From QGNO01 sp964493125 (GTDB lineage: Bacteria > Chloroflexota > Dehalococcoidia > Lucifugimonadales > QGNO01): a stretch of DNA of 64,000 nucleotides. The notes below the pieces were generated by a model. It had not been told where the DNA came from and searched no databases. It saw only the letters and a program-made list of their open reading frames with translations. Shown here piece by piece: positions 41,869 to 49,998 of the stretch (positions within the stretch are counted from its first letter, which is position 1; each line of letters begins with the position of its first letter). Where the stretch lies: positions 1-64,000 of the forward strand of contig CAZBMS010000001.1 of NCBI GenBank assembly GCA_964493125.1, in the 5' to 3' direction. The position numbers were made by a program, and so were the translations under genes.

Positions 41869-43041
41869 TTAATAGCGATTTTTATACCGCTGTTTTCTCA
41901 ACAGTTCTACAGAGATAGTTATTGGTATCGCAATCAGTGAGGCTGCAGCGCCAAATAGAAATGGTCCTACGATAATATCTCCTTGCACGTCTAATATCGC
42001 GCCACTGCCAGTTGAGCCTGCTACTACTCCCAAGGAATATATAGCGTAAAACACTCCGAATGCCCGCCCTCGATTATGGCTCGAAGTGGATTCAGTAAGC
42101 ATTGTTTTCATTGTTGGGAATAGTATGCCGAATCCAGTTCCAAAAACTGCCATGCTGACCATTGCTCCCCAAATTCCGGACAGAGTAACTAGTAATATCA
42201 AACCCAAGCAGATAAGCCCTAGGCCTAAAGTTAATGACACAATTCGGGTATTGGTATCTCCTTTAGACAGTAAAGGATTTACCATGGTCAACATTCCAAA
42301 AAGTGACAAAATTGCGAAACCTACCCCTGCGGTAGAAGCAGAACCGACTTCGCTAATGATCCAATTTGGGAAATTTGTGACTAGTACTCCAAACCCAATA
42401 GTCATTGCTAGCGCTGCGAAATACGCAGTGAACATTCTTACAAAGTCAGCTTTATATATGTCATTATCTGTAAGTGAATTGTATTGGCTTTTCTGGGTGA
42501 TCGATGTTCGAGTTGCGAAGTAAACGAAGCCTACAAAAACTAATATCATTAGTAATGCGCTTAATAAGAATACAGATGAGTACCCTGTGGTTTCGCTTAA
42601 CCATACTGATAGTAGAGGACCTACAACCGCGGCTATCGCTATAGGCACGCTATTTACGCCCATGCTGGTCATAATGTTGCGAGACCTTGCTATATCTCCC
42701 AAAAGAGCGAACGCCCCTGGGGCAAGTACCGCAGCACTTAACCCATGCAAAGCTCTAGCTGTTAGTAATTGAGATGGAGAGCTTGCAAATACATAACCCA
42801 ATAATGCCAAAGCGGTCATTAATAGTCCGACAGCCAAAGGAAGTTTACGACCCCACTTGTCAAGAGCTATACCTGCAGCAAGATTGCCGGTCATGTTTGT
42901 TAAGGAATAGGCACCTACTATAATTCCGGTTAAGGCAGGTGTTGCTCCCAGGCTTTTTGCGAAAGGAGCGATTATTGGGAATTGCATAAAGAGGTCTAGG
43001 AACGCAACTGACGCGACCAGTCGTAAAATAATTGGGTTAAT
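41869..43041 (-). CDS. MFS transporter (DHA1-like), probable ATT start
   Basis: A 12-helix major facilitator with the loop 2-3 motif GIALDKWGRKLPLAVG and ARALHGLSAAVLAPGAFALL in helix 4, as in drug/metabolite DHA1 transporters. Starting at the first ATG (42987) would cut helix 1 in half. The frame continues upstream with IILRLVASVAFLDLFMQFP, a normal first helix, to an ATT codon at 43041 that follows GAGGG by six bases. No ATG, GTG or TTG lies between. The ATT start is inferred. An assembly error in the start codon is the alternative. Confidence 0.82.
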   Translation of the reverse strand: MNPIILRLVASVAFLDLFMQFPIIAPFAKSLGATPALTGIIVGAYSLTNMTGNLAAGIALDKWGRKLPLAVGLLMTALALLGYVFASSPSQLLTARALHGLSAAVLAPGAFALLGDIARSRNIMTSMGVNSVPIAIAAVVGPLLSVWLSETTGYSSVFLLSALLMILVFVGFVYFATRTSITQKSQYNSLTDNDIYKADFVRMFTAYFAALAMTIGFGVLVTNFPNWIISEVGSASTAGVGFAILSLFGMLTMVNPLLSKGDTNTRIVSLTLGLGLICLGLILLVTLSGIWGAMVSMAVFGTGFGILFPTMKTMLTESTSSHNRGRAFGVFYAIYSLGVVAGSTGSGAILDVQGDIIVGPFLFGAAASLIAIPITISVELLRKQRYKNRY

Positions 43042-43207
43042 TTGAATCCCTCATGTATTCGTAATAAGTTAAAAGGTACATCGATAATTATTCCAAGAGA
43101 GTTTTTAAATGAATAATTTGGTGGATAAGTATTTCGAATTCCTAAACCTTAAATTCTGCGACGACAAAGCTATTAGGATGCGACATGATTTGTTGAGCCA
43201 TTTGAAC

Positions 43208-43588
43208 TTATGTTGATCTTTCTTTTCCTGGAACGAATTTCAAAGAAATAGAATTTACACAATGCCTCGTATTAGTTTCTGTAAAAGCTTCCCCAACAAA
43301 AACGTGCCCTAAGTGACCTTTACAGTTTGCACATTGAATTTCTGTACGTATTCCATCTGAATCTGGTAGTCGATTGACAGATCCAGATACCTCTTTGTCG
43401 AAAGCAGGCCATCCACAATGGGCATCAAACTTATCTACTGATTTATAGAGTTGAGCGTCACATTTCCGGCATATGTAGGTGCCTGTCTCGTAAAAATCAT
43501 CATATTCACCAGTAAATGGAGGTTCCGTTCCCTTATCTTCTATGATGGAACGTTCTATTGGAGTTAGTGGGTTGTAGGTCTCTTCCAT
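43208..43588 (-). CDS. msrB: Peptide methionine (R)-S-oxide reductase
   Basis: Reduces methionine-R-sulfoxide in damaged proteins. The 126-residue MsrB domain shows two zinc CxxC pairs (CRKC and CANC), GWPAFDKEVSG, GHLGHVF and the catalytic Cys in RHCVNSISLKF near the C-terminus. The N-terminal part PLTPIERSIIEDKGTEPPF with GEYDDFYETG is standard. No msrA lies adjacent. It stands alone between the second MFS gene and tRNA-Glu. Confidence 0.95.
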   Translation of the reverse strand: MEETYNPLTPIERSIIEDKGTEPPFTGEYDDFYETGTYICRKCDAQLYKSVDKFDAHCGWPAFDKEVSGSVNRLPDSDGIRTEIQCANCKGHLGHVFVGEAFTETNTRHCVNSISLKFVPGKERST

Positions 43589-43663
43589 TAATGTACTCCT
43601 ATTAATTTAAGCTTAGCATCATGTTCTGAATAAAATGTGAGTTTGATGCGTGAAAGATTAACT

Positions 43664-43740
43664 TGGTGCCCCCAAGGGGATTCGAACCCCTGATCTCCAC
43701 CTTGAAAGGGTGGCGTGCTAGGCCGCTACACCATGGGGGC
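43664..43740 (-). tRNA. tRNA-Glu (anticodon TTC)
   Basis: The - strand sequence folds into a full cloverleaf. The acceptor stem is GCCCCCA with TGGGGGC. The D-arm is GTGTAGCGGCCTAGCAC, the anticodon stem CCACC with GGTGG closes the loop CTTTCAA with anticodon TTC, and the T-arm contains GGTTCGAATCC. Discriminator A and an encoded CCA end (43664-43666) follow. Confidence 0.97.
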
Positions 43741-43767
43741 ATTTTCATACGATAACATGTTGTTGCG

Positions 43768-44793
43768 CTAGGGATAAAGGGATGGATTTTTTAATCCAGT
43801 AGTTTCTTCCAGCCCGAACATCAAATTCATGTTTTGAACGGCTTGTCCTGCGGCTCCTTTAACTAAATTGTCAAGGCAACTTACGACCACCAACCGTTCT
43901 GTTTCTTCATCTATGGTTGGATAGATCAGACAATTGTTGCTACCTAGAGTGTGCTTGGTCTGCGGTGGTACATTAGTGACGTGCACAAAAGGCTCGTTTC
44001 CATAGTAATCTTGGTATATATCCCGGACCTCTCCTTTTGTCATGGGGCTTTTTAGAGGAGCGTAGCAAGTCGAGAGTATCCCACGCGTCATAGGTATACG
44101 GTGAGGTATGAACGTCACTCTAGCTATTTTGTCGTTTCTGAGCTGTGCAAGCTCCTGTGCTATTTCTGGCTTGTGACCGTGCCCATCTAGGCCGTATGCG
44201 ATGACATTTTCGTTCGCTTCTGCATATAGGTCCATCAAGTTACTACTTAACCCTCCGCGACCTGCTCCAGAGATTCCAGACTTCGCGTCTATAATAATTT
44301 CGCTAGACACTATGTTGGAAATCATTGCAGGTGCGAGTGCTAGAATAGAAGCTTCGGGATAACAGCCAGGATTAGCGACGAGTTTAGTTGATTTGATTGC
44401 CGATCTGTGGATTTCTGGCATCCCATACACGGCTTTATCTAACAGTTCAGGCACGGGGTGTGTCACATTGTAAGCTTTCTCAAATGATGCCGCGTCTCGA
44501 ATGCGGAAGTCTGCCGCGATGTCTATAGATTTTATTTCATCCTTTATGAATGGCGACAAAGCAATAGCACTCGCTCCGCTAGGTAATGCTGAAAAAACTA
44601 CATCCACGGAAACCTCGATGTTTTCCGTTATTGGTAAGTCAACGTTCCATAGATATGGCATCACTTCAGGAACGCGTTTTCCCGCTGCACTCCTTCCGGT
44701 TACGGAAACGATCTCCGCTTCTGGGTGGCGCGACAGCAACCGTGCCAATTCCGATCCGGAGTATCCAGTGACATTGATGATACCTACCTTCAT
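43768..44793 (-). CDS. argC: N-acetyl-gamma-glutamyl-phosphate reductase
   Basis: Catalyses the NADPH-dependent third step of arginine synthesis, or the LysW-linked equivalent. Of its 341 residues, the N-terminal dinucleotide fold is VGIINVTGYSGSELARLLSR and the active-site Cys is C144 in VANPGCYPEASILAL. IIDAKSGISGAGRG and VTFIPHRIPMTRGILSTCYA are further family motifs. No other arginine gene is next to it, and it lies just downstream of the tRNA-Glu gene's 5' side, convergent with nothing. Confidence 0.95.
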   Translation of the reverse strand: MKVGIINVTGYSGSELARLLSRHPEAEIVSVTGRSAAGKRVPEVMPYLWNVDLPITENIEVSVDVVFSALPSGASAIALSPFIKDEIKSIDIAADFRIRDAASFEKAYNVTHPVPELLDKAVYGMPEIHRSAIKSTKLVANPGCYPEASILALAPAMISNIVSSEIIIDAKSGISGAGRGGLSSNLMDLYAEANENVIAYGLDGHGHKPEIAQELAQLRNDKIARVTFIPHRIPMTRGILSTCYAPLKSPMTKGEVRDIYQDYYGNEPFVHVTNVPPQTKHTLGSNNCLIYPTIDEETERLVVVSCLDNLVKGAAGQAVQNMNLMFGLEETTGLKNPSLYP

Positions 44794-44877
44794 ACATTTA
44801 TCCTAAAAAAAGTATAGTAAGAGTATAGCAATAAGAGAGCTAACCTAACAAATTTCAGATTGATTGAGAGTTAGTAC

Positions 44878-45813
44878 CTAATGCGCTTTCCGCTCGACTA
44901 CACGCTTTGATGCATCCACTATGTCCTTAGAACTAAGGCCGTATCTAGCTAGTAGTTCATCTGGCTTACCTGATTCTGCGTATCTCGTAGTAGCTACCAT
45001 TTCAATAGGGACAGGACCTTGCCTTGCAGCCGACTGGGATACAAGACTACCTAGGCCACCATGTATGTAATGTTCTTCAGCGGTCACTATGGCGCCAGTG
45101 CGTGAAGCACGTAGCACAGCTTCTTCATCAAGAGGTTGCAATGTTGGCATGTTTATAACGGCAGCCTCTATGCCCTCTTTGGATAATTCTGTTGCAGCCA
45201 TTAAGGATGCCGATACCATAACCCCGCAAGCGATGATTGATAAGTCTGAGCCCGGCCGCAATTCTTCGGCTTTACCTAGCAAGAATTTAGGAGGGGTTTC
45301 ATGGATTACCTCCGTAGCCGGTCTTGAAAGTCTAATATAAAAAGGACCAGAAGTTTCTGCTGCGAACTTCACTACGGACTCTGTTTCTGGACCATCAGAA
45401 GGGACGATCACGTTAAAGCCTGGTAACGCGCACATTAGGGCTATGTCTTCAATAGATTGTGCGGAGATACCATCTTCACCGGTTGTTAGCCCAGCGTGGG
45501 TGCACACTATCTTAACGTTTGATTTCATTTGAGCTATATTTATACGAATTTGATCGTAAGGTCGCCCGGTACCGAAAACAGCAAATGTCGACACGAACGG
45601 AATTTTTCCGGAAGCGGCAAGCCCGGCGGCAATGCTCATCATATTCTGCTCTGCGGGGCCTAGATCAAAGAAACGATCAGGAAACTCTTTCGCGAAGAGA
45701 TGAGCAAACGTAGATACATTTAGGTCTCCACCTACCACAACTATGTCTGGGTTTTGTTGGCCTAGTTCTAGTAAAGCTTTACCGAAGGATTCACGTGTTG
45801 CGGCAGTAGTCAT
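44878..45813 (-). CDS. Transketolase, C-terminal subunit
   Basis: A 311-residue protein with the transketolase pyrimidine-binding and C-terminal domains: ESFGKALLELGQQNPDIVVV, FFDLGPAEQNMMSIAAGLAA and the DGISAQSIEDIALMCALPG segment, then TAEEHYIHGGLGS in the last domain. It acts with the N-terminal subunit gene immediately upstream as a two-gene transketolase. The start chosen is ATG 45813 (MTTAATRESF), because the longer frame runs antisense-like through the neighbouring gene with no homology. The spacing between the two genes is 11 bases. Confidence 0.93.
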   Translation of the reverse strand: MTTAATRESFGKALLELGQQNPDIVVVGGDLNVSTFAHLFAKEFPDRFFDLGPAEQNMMSIAAGLAASGKIPFVSTFAVFGTGRPYDQIRINIAQMKSNVKIVCTHAGLTTGEDGISAQSIEDIALMCALPGFNVIVPSDGPETESVVKFAAETSGPFYIRLSRPATEVIHETPPKFLLGKAEELRPGSDLSIIACGVMVSASLMAATELSKEGIEAAVINMPTLQPLDEEAVLRASRTGAIVTAEEHYIHGGLGSLVSQSAARQGPVPIEMVATTRYAESGKPDELLARYGLSSKDIVDASKRVVERKAH

Positions 45814-45824
45814 ATATATTCCTA

Positions 45825-46805
45825 TTATTGAGAGCCACTCATCTGAGTGATTGCTTTTGAAATGGACGAAACTCTTTCTGCTGTGTATCCCATGGTTAGC
45901 ATATCCGCTTTCCAGGCACTGTTTTTCCCTTCTGGCTTTGCTCCTAGTTCGGATAATGCAACAGCTAGCTCGTCCCAAGATGGTGCCTTCCCATGGAATC
46001 CCGGGTTGTTTTCCATGAAACTTACCCCTTTGCCTTTTGTGGTTTTGGCTATTATTACTGTAGGTTGACCTTTTGTTTTCTTGGCTTTCATGAAGGCCTT
46101 GTAAAGGGCAGGAATACTATGCCCATTTATTGTCAATACCTTCCATCCGAAAGCGCGCCATTTCTGGGCCAATGGTTCCAATTCCATTACTTCGTGAGTA
46201 AAGCGGTCATTTTGAATCCCATTTCTGTCTACAATTGCAGTAATAGTATCTAGTCTGTAGTGGGAGGCAGACATAGCAGCCTCCCAAACTTGGCCTTCGT
46301 CACACTCCCCATCTCCGAGAAGAACGTACGTCTCGTGGCTCTTTGAATCCACTCTGCCAGCCAATGCAATACCTATCCCAAATGACAGCCCCATACCCAA
46401 GGATCCTCCAGACATTTCGACTCCTGGTGTCCCTATTTTGGTATGTCCTTGTAAGTGGCTATCAATCTTGCGGAAGCGACTAAGGTCACTCATAGGGAAG
46501 TAACCTCTGTCTGCTAGAACCGTGTACAGGGCAGGGCAGGCATGTGCTTTGCTAAGTATAAATCGATCTCTAGATGGAAGGCTAGGATTGCTTGGATCGT
46601 TTGCCAAGATGGAGTAGTACAGGGTAGTTAGTATGTCTGTTTCAGAAAGAGACCCTCCGGAGTGACCGCTACCAGCTTCCGCAACGGTAACCAATAGGTT
46701 ACGTCGTATTCTCTGTGCGACTTCCTTAAGGGCGGCGATTTCATTTTTGGACAACTCGTTATCCAAGTTATTTGTCAGCAGAGCCTGCCCGCGGCCGATG
46801 GTCAT
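45825..46805 (-). CDS. Transketolase, N-terminal (TPP-binding) subunit
   Basis: A 326-residue protein holding the thiamine-diphosphate pyrophosphate domain: HSGGSLSETDILTTLYYSIL, KAHACPALYTVLADRGYF, and the GDG...N motif in GDGECDEGQVWEAAMSASHY with DRNGIQNDR after it. Together with the following gene it forms a split transketolase, common in archaea, Gram-positive bacteria and Chloroflexota. The N-terminal 25 residues up to KNEIAALKEVAQR are variable. Confidence 0.93.
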   Translation of the reverse strand: MTIGRGQALLTNNLDNELSKNEIAALKEVAQRIRRNLLVTVAEAGSGHSGGSLSETDILTTLYYSILANDPSNPSLPSRDRFILSKAHACPALYTVLADRGYFPMSDLSRFRKIDSHLQGHTKIGTPGVEMSGGSLGMGLSFGIGIALAGRVDSKSHETYVLLGDGECDEGQVWEAAMSASHYRLDTITAIVDRNGIQNDRFTHEVMELEPLAQKWRAFGWKVLTINGHSIPALYKAFMKAKKTKGQPTVIIAKTTKGKGVSFMENNPGFHGKAPSWDELAVALSELGAKPEGKNSAWKADMLTMGYTAERVSSISKAITQMSGSQ

Positions 46806-46916
46806 ATCAATTTAACTCCTCGTGGCTTCGCTCGGGATTATAGCAGTCTTAGCAGCTATTGTAATCACCCATGCTATCTGGATTTCTACGGCATGGTGTA
46901 TGCTTCGCTTGTTAAC

Positions 46917-47765
46917 ATGATAATAGATTTCCATACTCACATATTCCCCCCAGTTTTTGAAGATAAACGCGCTGATTATCTGAGCCGTGACGCGACGCTA
47001 GCTGCGCTGTATTCCAATGGTGATTTGACAATGGCTTCTGCTGAAGATCTTGTTTCATCTATGGATGAGGCACAGATAGAAAAATCTGTAGTGATGGGAT
47101 TGGGCTGGACAAATTTGGAAGCGGCAAAGGTCTCTAACGAGTATATTTTGAATTCGGCAGCTCGCTATAAGGGTAGATTGATACCGTTTTGTTCTGTTAA
47201 TCCTGCTTGGGGGGAAACAGCTCTCAAAGAGGTTGAGAGTAATGTTGCGTCAGGAGCCAGAGGTGTTGGTGAACTCCATCCGGACACTCAAGGATTTTCT
47301 TTTTCCGATTCAGCTGTAATGGATCCATTTATGAGCTTACTTGGGTCTTATGATGTCATATTGCTTACACATGCCTCTGAGCCAGTTGGTCATCAATACC
47401 CAGGTAAAGGTACTATAACGCCATCACTATTAATGAACCTAATAGAAAAGTATCCGGAAGTAAATATTGTTTGTTCTCACTGGGGTGGCGGGTTGCCAAT
47501 ATATAGGTTGATGCCAGAAGTAGATGCGGCCTTAGGCAAAGTTTACTTTGACAGTGCTGCTTCACCATTTCTTTACCGAGCATCGATATATTCAGTTATG
47601 TCAAAAGTAGCAAGATCTGGGTCAATACTTTTTGGATCTGACTACCCTTTATTGAATCCACAACGCATCATTCGCCACATAAGGGCGGCAGATATTCCTG
47701 AGAGAGAGAAAAGCCGAATTCTAGGCGGGAATGCAAACCATTTACTCGGAATTGACGCTGACTGA
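46917..47765 (+). CDS. Amidohydrolase 2 family (ACMSD-like) TIM-barrel hydrolase/decarboxylase
   Basis: A 282-residue metal-dependent hydrolase. The motif FHTHIFPP near the start carries two metal His residues. TDGFSFSD-like and LLTHASEPVGHQYPGKGT segments (here QGFSFSD) follow, then CSHWGGGLPIYRL, and the metal Asp is in FGSDYPLLNPQR. Proteins of this group decarboxylate or hydrolyse carboxylic and aromatic acids. The exact substrate is unknown. The start is ATG 46917 rather than 46893, since the family begins with this metal motif. The stop lies 20 bases before the thpR start. Confidence 0.85.
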   Translation: MIIDFHTHIFPPVFEDKRADYLSRDATLAALYSNGDLTMASAEDLVSSMDEAQIEKSVVMGLGWTNLEAAKVSNEYILNSAARYKGRLIPFCSVNPAWGETALKEVESNVASGARGVGELHPDTQGFSFSDSAVMDPFMSLLGSYDVILLTHASEPVGHQYPGKGTITPSLLMNLIEKYPEVNIVCSHWGGGLPIYRLMPEVDAALGKVYFDSAASPFLYRASIYSVMSKVARSGSILFGSDYPLLNPQRIIRHIRAADIPEREKSRILGGNANHLLGIDAD

Positions 47766-47784
47766 ATGTGGAGATCGGTTTATT

Positions 47785-48232
47785 ATGGGGAGACTTTTTG
47801 TAGCGGCTGAATTGGATNNNNNNNNNNNNNNNNNNNNNNNNNNNNNNNNNNNNNNNNNNNNNNNNNNNNNNNNNNNNNNNNNNNNNNNNNNNNNNNNNNN
47901 NNNNNNNNNNNNNNNNNAATCCTAGGATATTAGCCCTGAAGGTGTTGGATGAATCGAGATGGCTTTCGTGTGCTAAGCGCAGGTTGGAAGCACGGCTTGC
48001 TGATTTAGGATTAGAAATTGAATCTAGGGCGTTTTCCCCACATATAACCATTGGCAGGATGCGTGAGAATTTTGCATCGCATCCAAGAAGTGACTTGGGT
48101 AGTATGAAAAGACTTGTTGCCCAAATAGGAGCCCAAAGGGTTGTTGTGAATGGACTTAGTCTTATCAGCAGCCTTCTGACAAGTGAGGGACCTGTTTATC
48201 GCCAAGAAGAAGTTATTACGTTCTTAAGCTAG
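47785..48232 (+). CDS. thpR: RNA 2',3'-cyclic phosphodiesterase (ThpR), interrupted by assembly gap
   Basis: The two ends of a 2H phosphoesterase are present. The N-terminus MGRLFVAAELD is the typical ThpR beginning, and the C-terminal piece starts NPRILALKV and contains the second 2H motif in FSPHITIGRMRE. The first HxT motif must lie in the 100-base run of N at 47818-47917. The frame on both sides is only consistent if the real gap differs from 100 bases, since 448 bases is not a multiple of three. The gene is probably intact in the organism, where its normal length is about 180-190 residues. Confidence 0.8.
47818..47917. other. Assembly gap of 100 N
   Basis: Exactly 100 N residues, the conventional placeholder for a scaffold gap of unknown length. 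It splits thpR. Frames before and after the gap do not match at 100 bases, and the missing protein core suggests the true gap is nearer 200 bases. Confidence 0.99.
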
Positions 48233-48309
48233 GAACACTGTAAGATTTACCCTAATAGTTGATTGTGATATACTTCCCAAACTTTTTGGATGTAGTAAGG
48301 GGGGATAAA

Positions 48310-48519
48310 GTGGAGGCTGCGTTAATCAATTGTCAACAATGTTCCAGTGGTTCTTTGGTTCCACTTTCAGATTTCGGAAGCCATGGCGCTCCAATTCAAT
48401 ATAAGGCTTGGGTGTGTACTAACCCGGATTGTGGATTTAATATCAAAATCAGAAATGGGGATGTTTATCTGAACGAGCCTATACACAGTGGTTCCCGTCA
48501 AGCGTCTAGAGTCCGTTAG
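48310..48519 (+). CDS. Small zinc-ribbon protein, unknown function
   Basis: A 69-residue protein with two cysteine pairs (CQQC and, about 30 residues later, CTNPDC), an arrangement typical of small zinc ribbons. The segment between reads SLVPLSDFGSHGAPIQYKAW, and the C-terminal part is NIKIRNGDVYLNEP. The start at GTG 48310 is favoured because AAGGGGG at 48297-48303 is well spaced. An in-frame ATG at 48259 has no ribosome binding site. There is no clear partner. It could bind nucleic acid. Confidence 0.75.
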   Translation: MEAALINCQQCSSGSLVPLSDFGSHGAPIQYKAWVCTNPDCGFNIKIRNGDVYLNEPIHSGSRQASRVR

Positions 48520-48686
48520 CGACACCATTTAGACACGAAAGCATTAGCAATTTTTCACAATTGCGCTCGCAGGTTTATTTGAATAGTGTATTCCTATTGG
48601 CTTTGCAGGTCGTAAACGTTATTATCTAGAATGGATTGATTAGGCACCTTTTCTGCAATTTTGGCATGTAGCTATTCTGATGAACA

Positions 48687-49550
48687 ATGAATTACCAATC
48701 GGGCCGCTTTTTTGGCATAGCTGTGACATTGGTCGGGTTTATAGTGCTTTCCGCAGGTCTAGTTATGTGGGTGGTGGGCTGGTCAGGCAATCAATCTTTA
48801 GAATCCCTTGAGTTTACTCAGCCAATATTTCCTACAAGTTCAGGTGATAAGCATTCTGGAGTTACCCTAGAGCAAATTAAGGGTCAGAGTACTATTTCCC
48901 TAGGGCCAGAAGTGAACGAAGAATCCTTATCTGTGCCTAATCCCGTGGATATACGTTTGTATCCAGGGGAAAATCTCCCGTTCTATTTGTGGCAAGCACC
49001 TAGAATAACTGAACCATTAGATATAAGTTCATCTAATATATTGGAAGGGTTCCTTCCAGTTGGTTCTTTTGATATTGGATCTCCCGGGGAGATGTCAGTG
49101 GCAAAAGTCATTAGGATTCCAATAATTGGACTAGAGGCTGATGTGAACGAGTTGGCTATAGTAAACTTGGGAGATTCTATAGAATATGAAACACCTAAAC
49201 AAGTTGTTGGCCATATACCTGAAACTGCCAACCCAGGCGAATCTGGAAGAGTTTGGCTTTTCGGACACCTGCAAAGCCCACTCCGTGGAGAGGGCTCCGT
49301 ATTTAGCGATCTCCCTCTGATTCCAAAGAAATTGAGAAATGGTGAACTGGTGCACGTATTTCTTGATGGCTCGCTAGGCACGTATGTCTATGAGGTTAGA
49401 TCTTCTGAGGTAGTCTCTGAGGAAGACTTGTCTCTCTATTCTTCGCTTGATTCAACCATAACATTAGTCACATGCGTGCCCCGGTTTACTTATGATCATA
49501 GGTTGCTTATACATGGAGACCTCGCTGGGTTTAAGCCAAATGTGTCTTAG
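48687..49550 (+). CDS. Sortase family protein
   Basis: A 287-residue membrane-anchored protein with one N-terminal membrane helix (residues 10-31), a long extracytoplasmic linker and a C-terminal sortase barrel. The catalytic His is H194 in VWLFGHLQSP, the Cys is C263 in TLVTCVPRFTYDHRLLIHGD and the Arg is R272. Sortases cleave C-terminal sorting signals and attach proteins to other proteins or the wall. Chloroflexota mostly lack thick Gram-positive walls, so the target is unclear. No substrate with a sorting signal is encoded nearby. Confidence 0.9.
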   Translation: MNYQSGRFFGIAVTLVGFIVLSAGLVMWVVGWSGNQSLESLEFTQPIFPTSSGDKHSGVTLEQIKGQSTISLGPEVNEESLSVPNPVDIRLYPGENLPFYLWQAPRITEPLDISSSNILEGFLPVGSFDIGSPGEMSVAKVIRIPIIGLEADVNELAIVNLGDSIEYETPKQVVGHIPETANPGESGRVWLFGHLQSPLRGEGSVFSDLPLIPKKLRNGELVHVFLDGSLGTYVYEVRSSEVVSEEDLSLYSSLDSTITLVTCVPRFTYDHRLLIHGDLAGFKPNVS

Positions 49551-49612
49551 GTGCAACATGATTTATGGGGAATGCGCTATTTATGTAAATAAAGGTAAAG
49601 GATGCTATTTTC

Positions 49613-49641
49613 TTGACAGTGATTTGTGGCCTACTTATACT
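49613..49641 (+). promoter_or_regulatory. Sigma-70-type promoter of the trp T-box operon
   Basis: TTGACA (49613-49618) and TATACT (49636-49641) are separated by exactly 17 bases, which is near consensus. Transcription would start at about 49648, at the beginning of the T-box leader. Confidence 0.88.
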
Positions 49642-49647
49642 CGTTAT

Positions 49648-49918
49648 TGAGTCGAATAATAAGCTGAGAACGGAGATAGTAAACCTTTAGCAGTGCTCAG
49701 AGAACCGGGTAAGGTGAGAGCCGGTGCAAAATGCGAAGGTTGAATGGGTCCGGGAGCAGCAACCCGAAATCTGAAGAAAGTAGGCGTTGCCGGAGGAGCA
49801 CCGATAACTGCTCTGTCGCATCTATAAAACTTATTGATGTGATGAAAGGTCCACAAGTTGTGGATGAATAAGGGTGGCACCACGGAAAAGCCCCGTCCCT
49901 GTTGGGATGGGGCTTTTT
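49648..49918 (+). ncRNA. T-box riboswitch, tryptophan-specific
   Basis: A roughly 270-base leader lies upstream of trpS and the trp genes. The AGATAGTA element near 49675 fits Stem I. In the 3' side of Stem I the sequence GAATGGGTC presents TGG (49745-49747) as the specifier codon, which matches tRNA-Trp. The T-box sequence AGGGTGGCACCACGG is at 49871-49885, a good match to the consensus that binds the uncharged tRNA end. A strong terminator follows. Uncharged tRNA-Trp would favour the antiterminator and turn on the operon. Confidence 0.93.
49889..49918 (+). terminator. Intrinsic terminator of the trp T-box
   Basis: AGCCCCGTCCC pairs with GGGATGGGGCT (one G-U pair) around a TGTT loop, followed by five T residues (49914-49918). 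The T-box at 49871-49885 lies right before it, in position for the antiterminator switch. Confidence 0.94.
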
Positions 49919-49998
49919 GTTTAATAGATATTGAAGTTAGGAGTTACAGGGGATGGGAATCTACTAGTTACCATCAATACTGTACGAAATTAGGAGTA

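Noticed and set aside
43768..44793. argC as part of an arginine gene cluster
   Set aside because: Neighbours are tRNA-Glu and transketolase genes, with no other arginine gene nearby.
45814..45978. Extended N-terminus of the transketolase C-terminal subunit
   Set aside because: The extra residues lie antisense-like within the coding sequence of the N-terminal subunit and show no homology. ATG 45813 gives the family start.
47668..48051. - strand frame crossing the N run
   Set aside because: It owes its length to unknown bases, and the + strand carries the two ends of ThpR.
49858..49998. Upstream extension of trpS to 49858
   Set aside because: It would translate the T-box terminator stem. A ribosome binding site and the family N-terminus are at 49992-50004.
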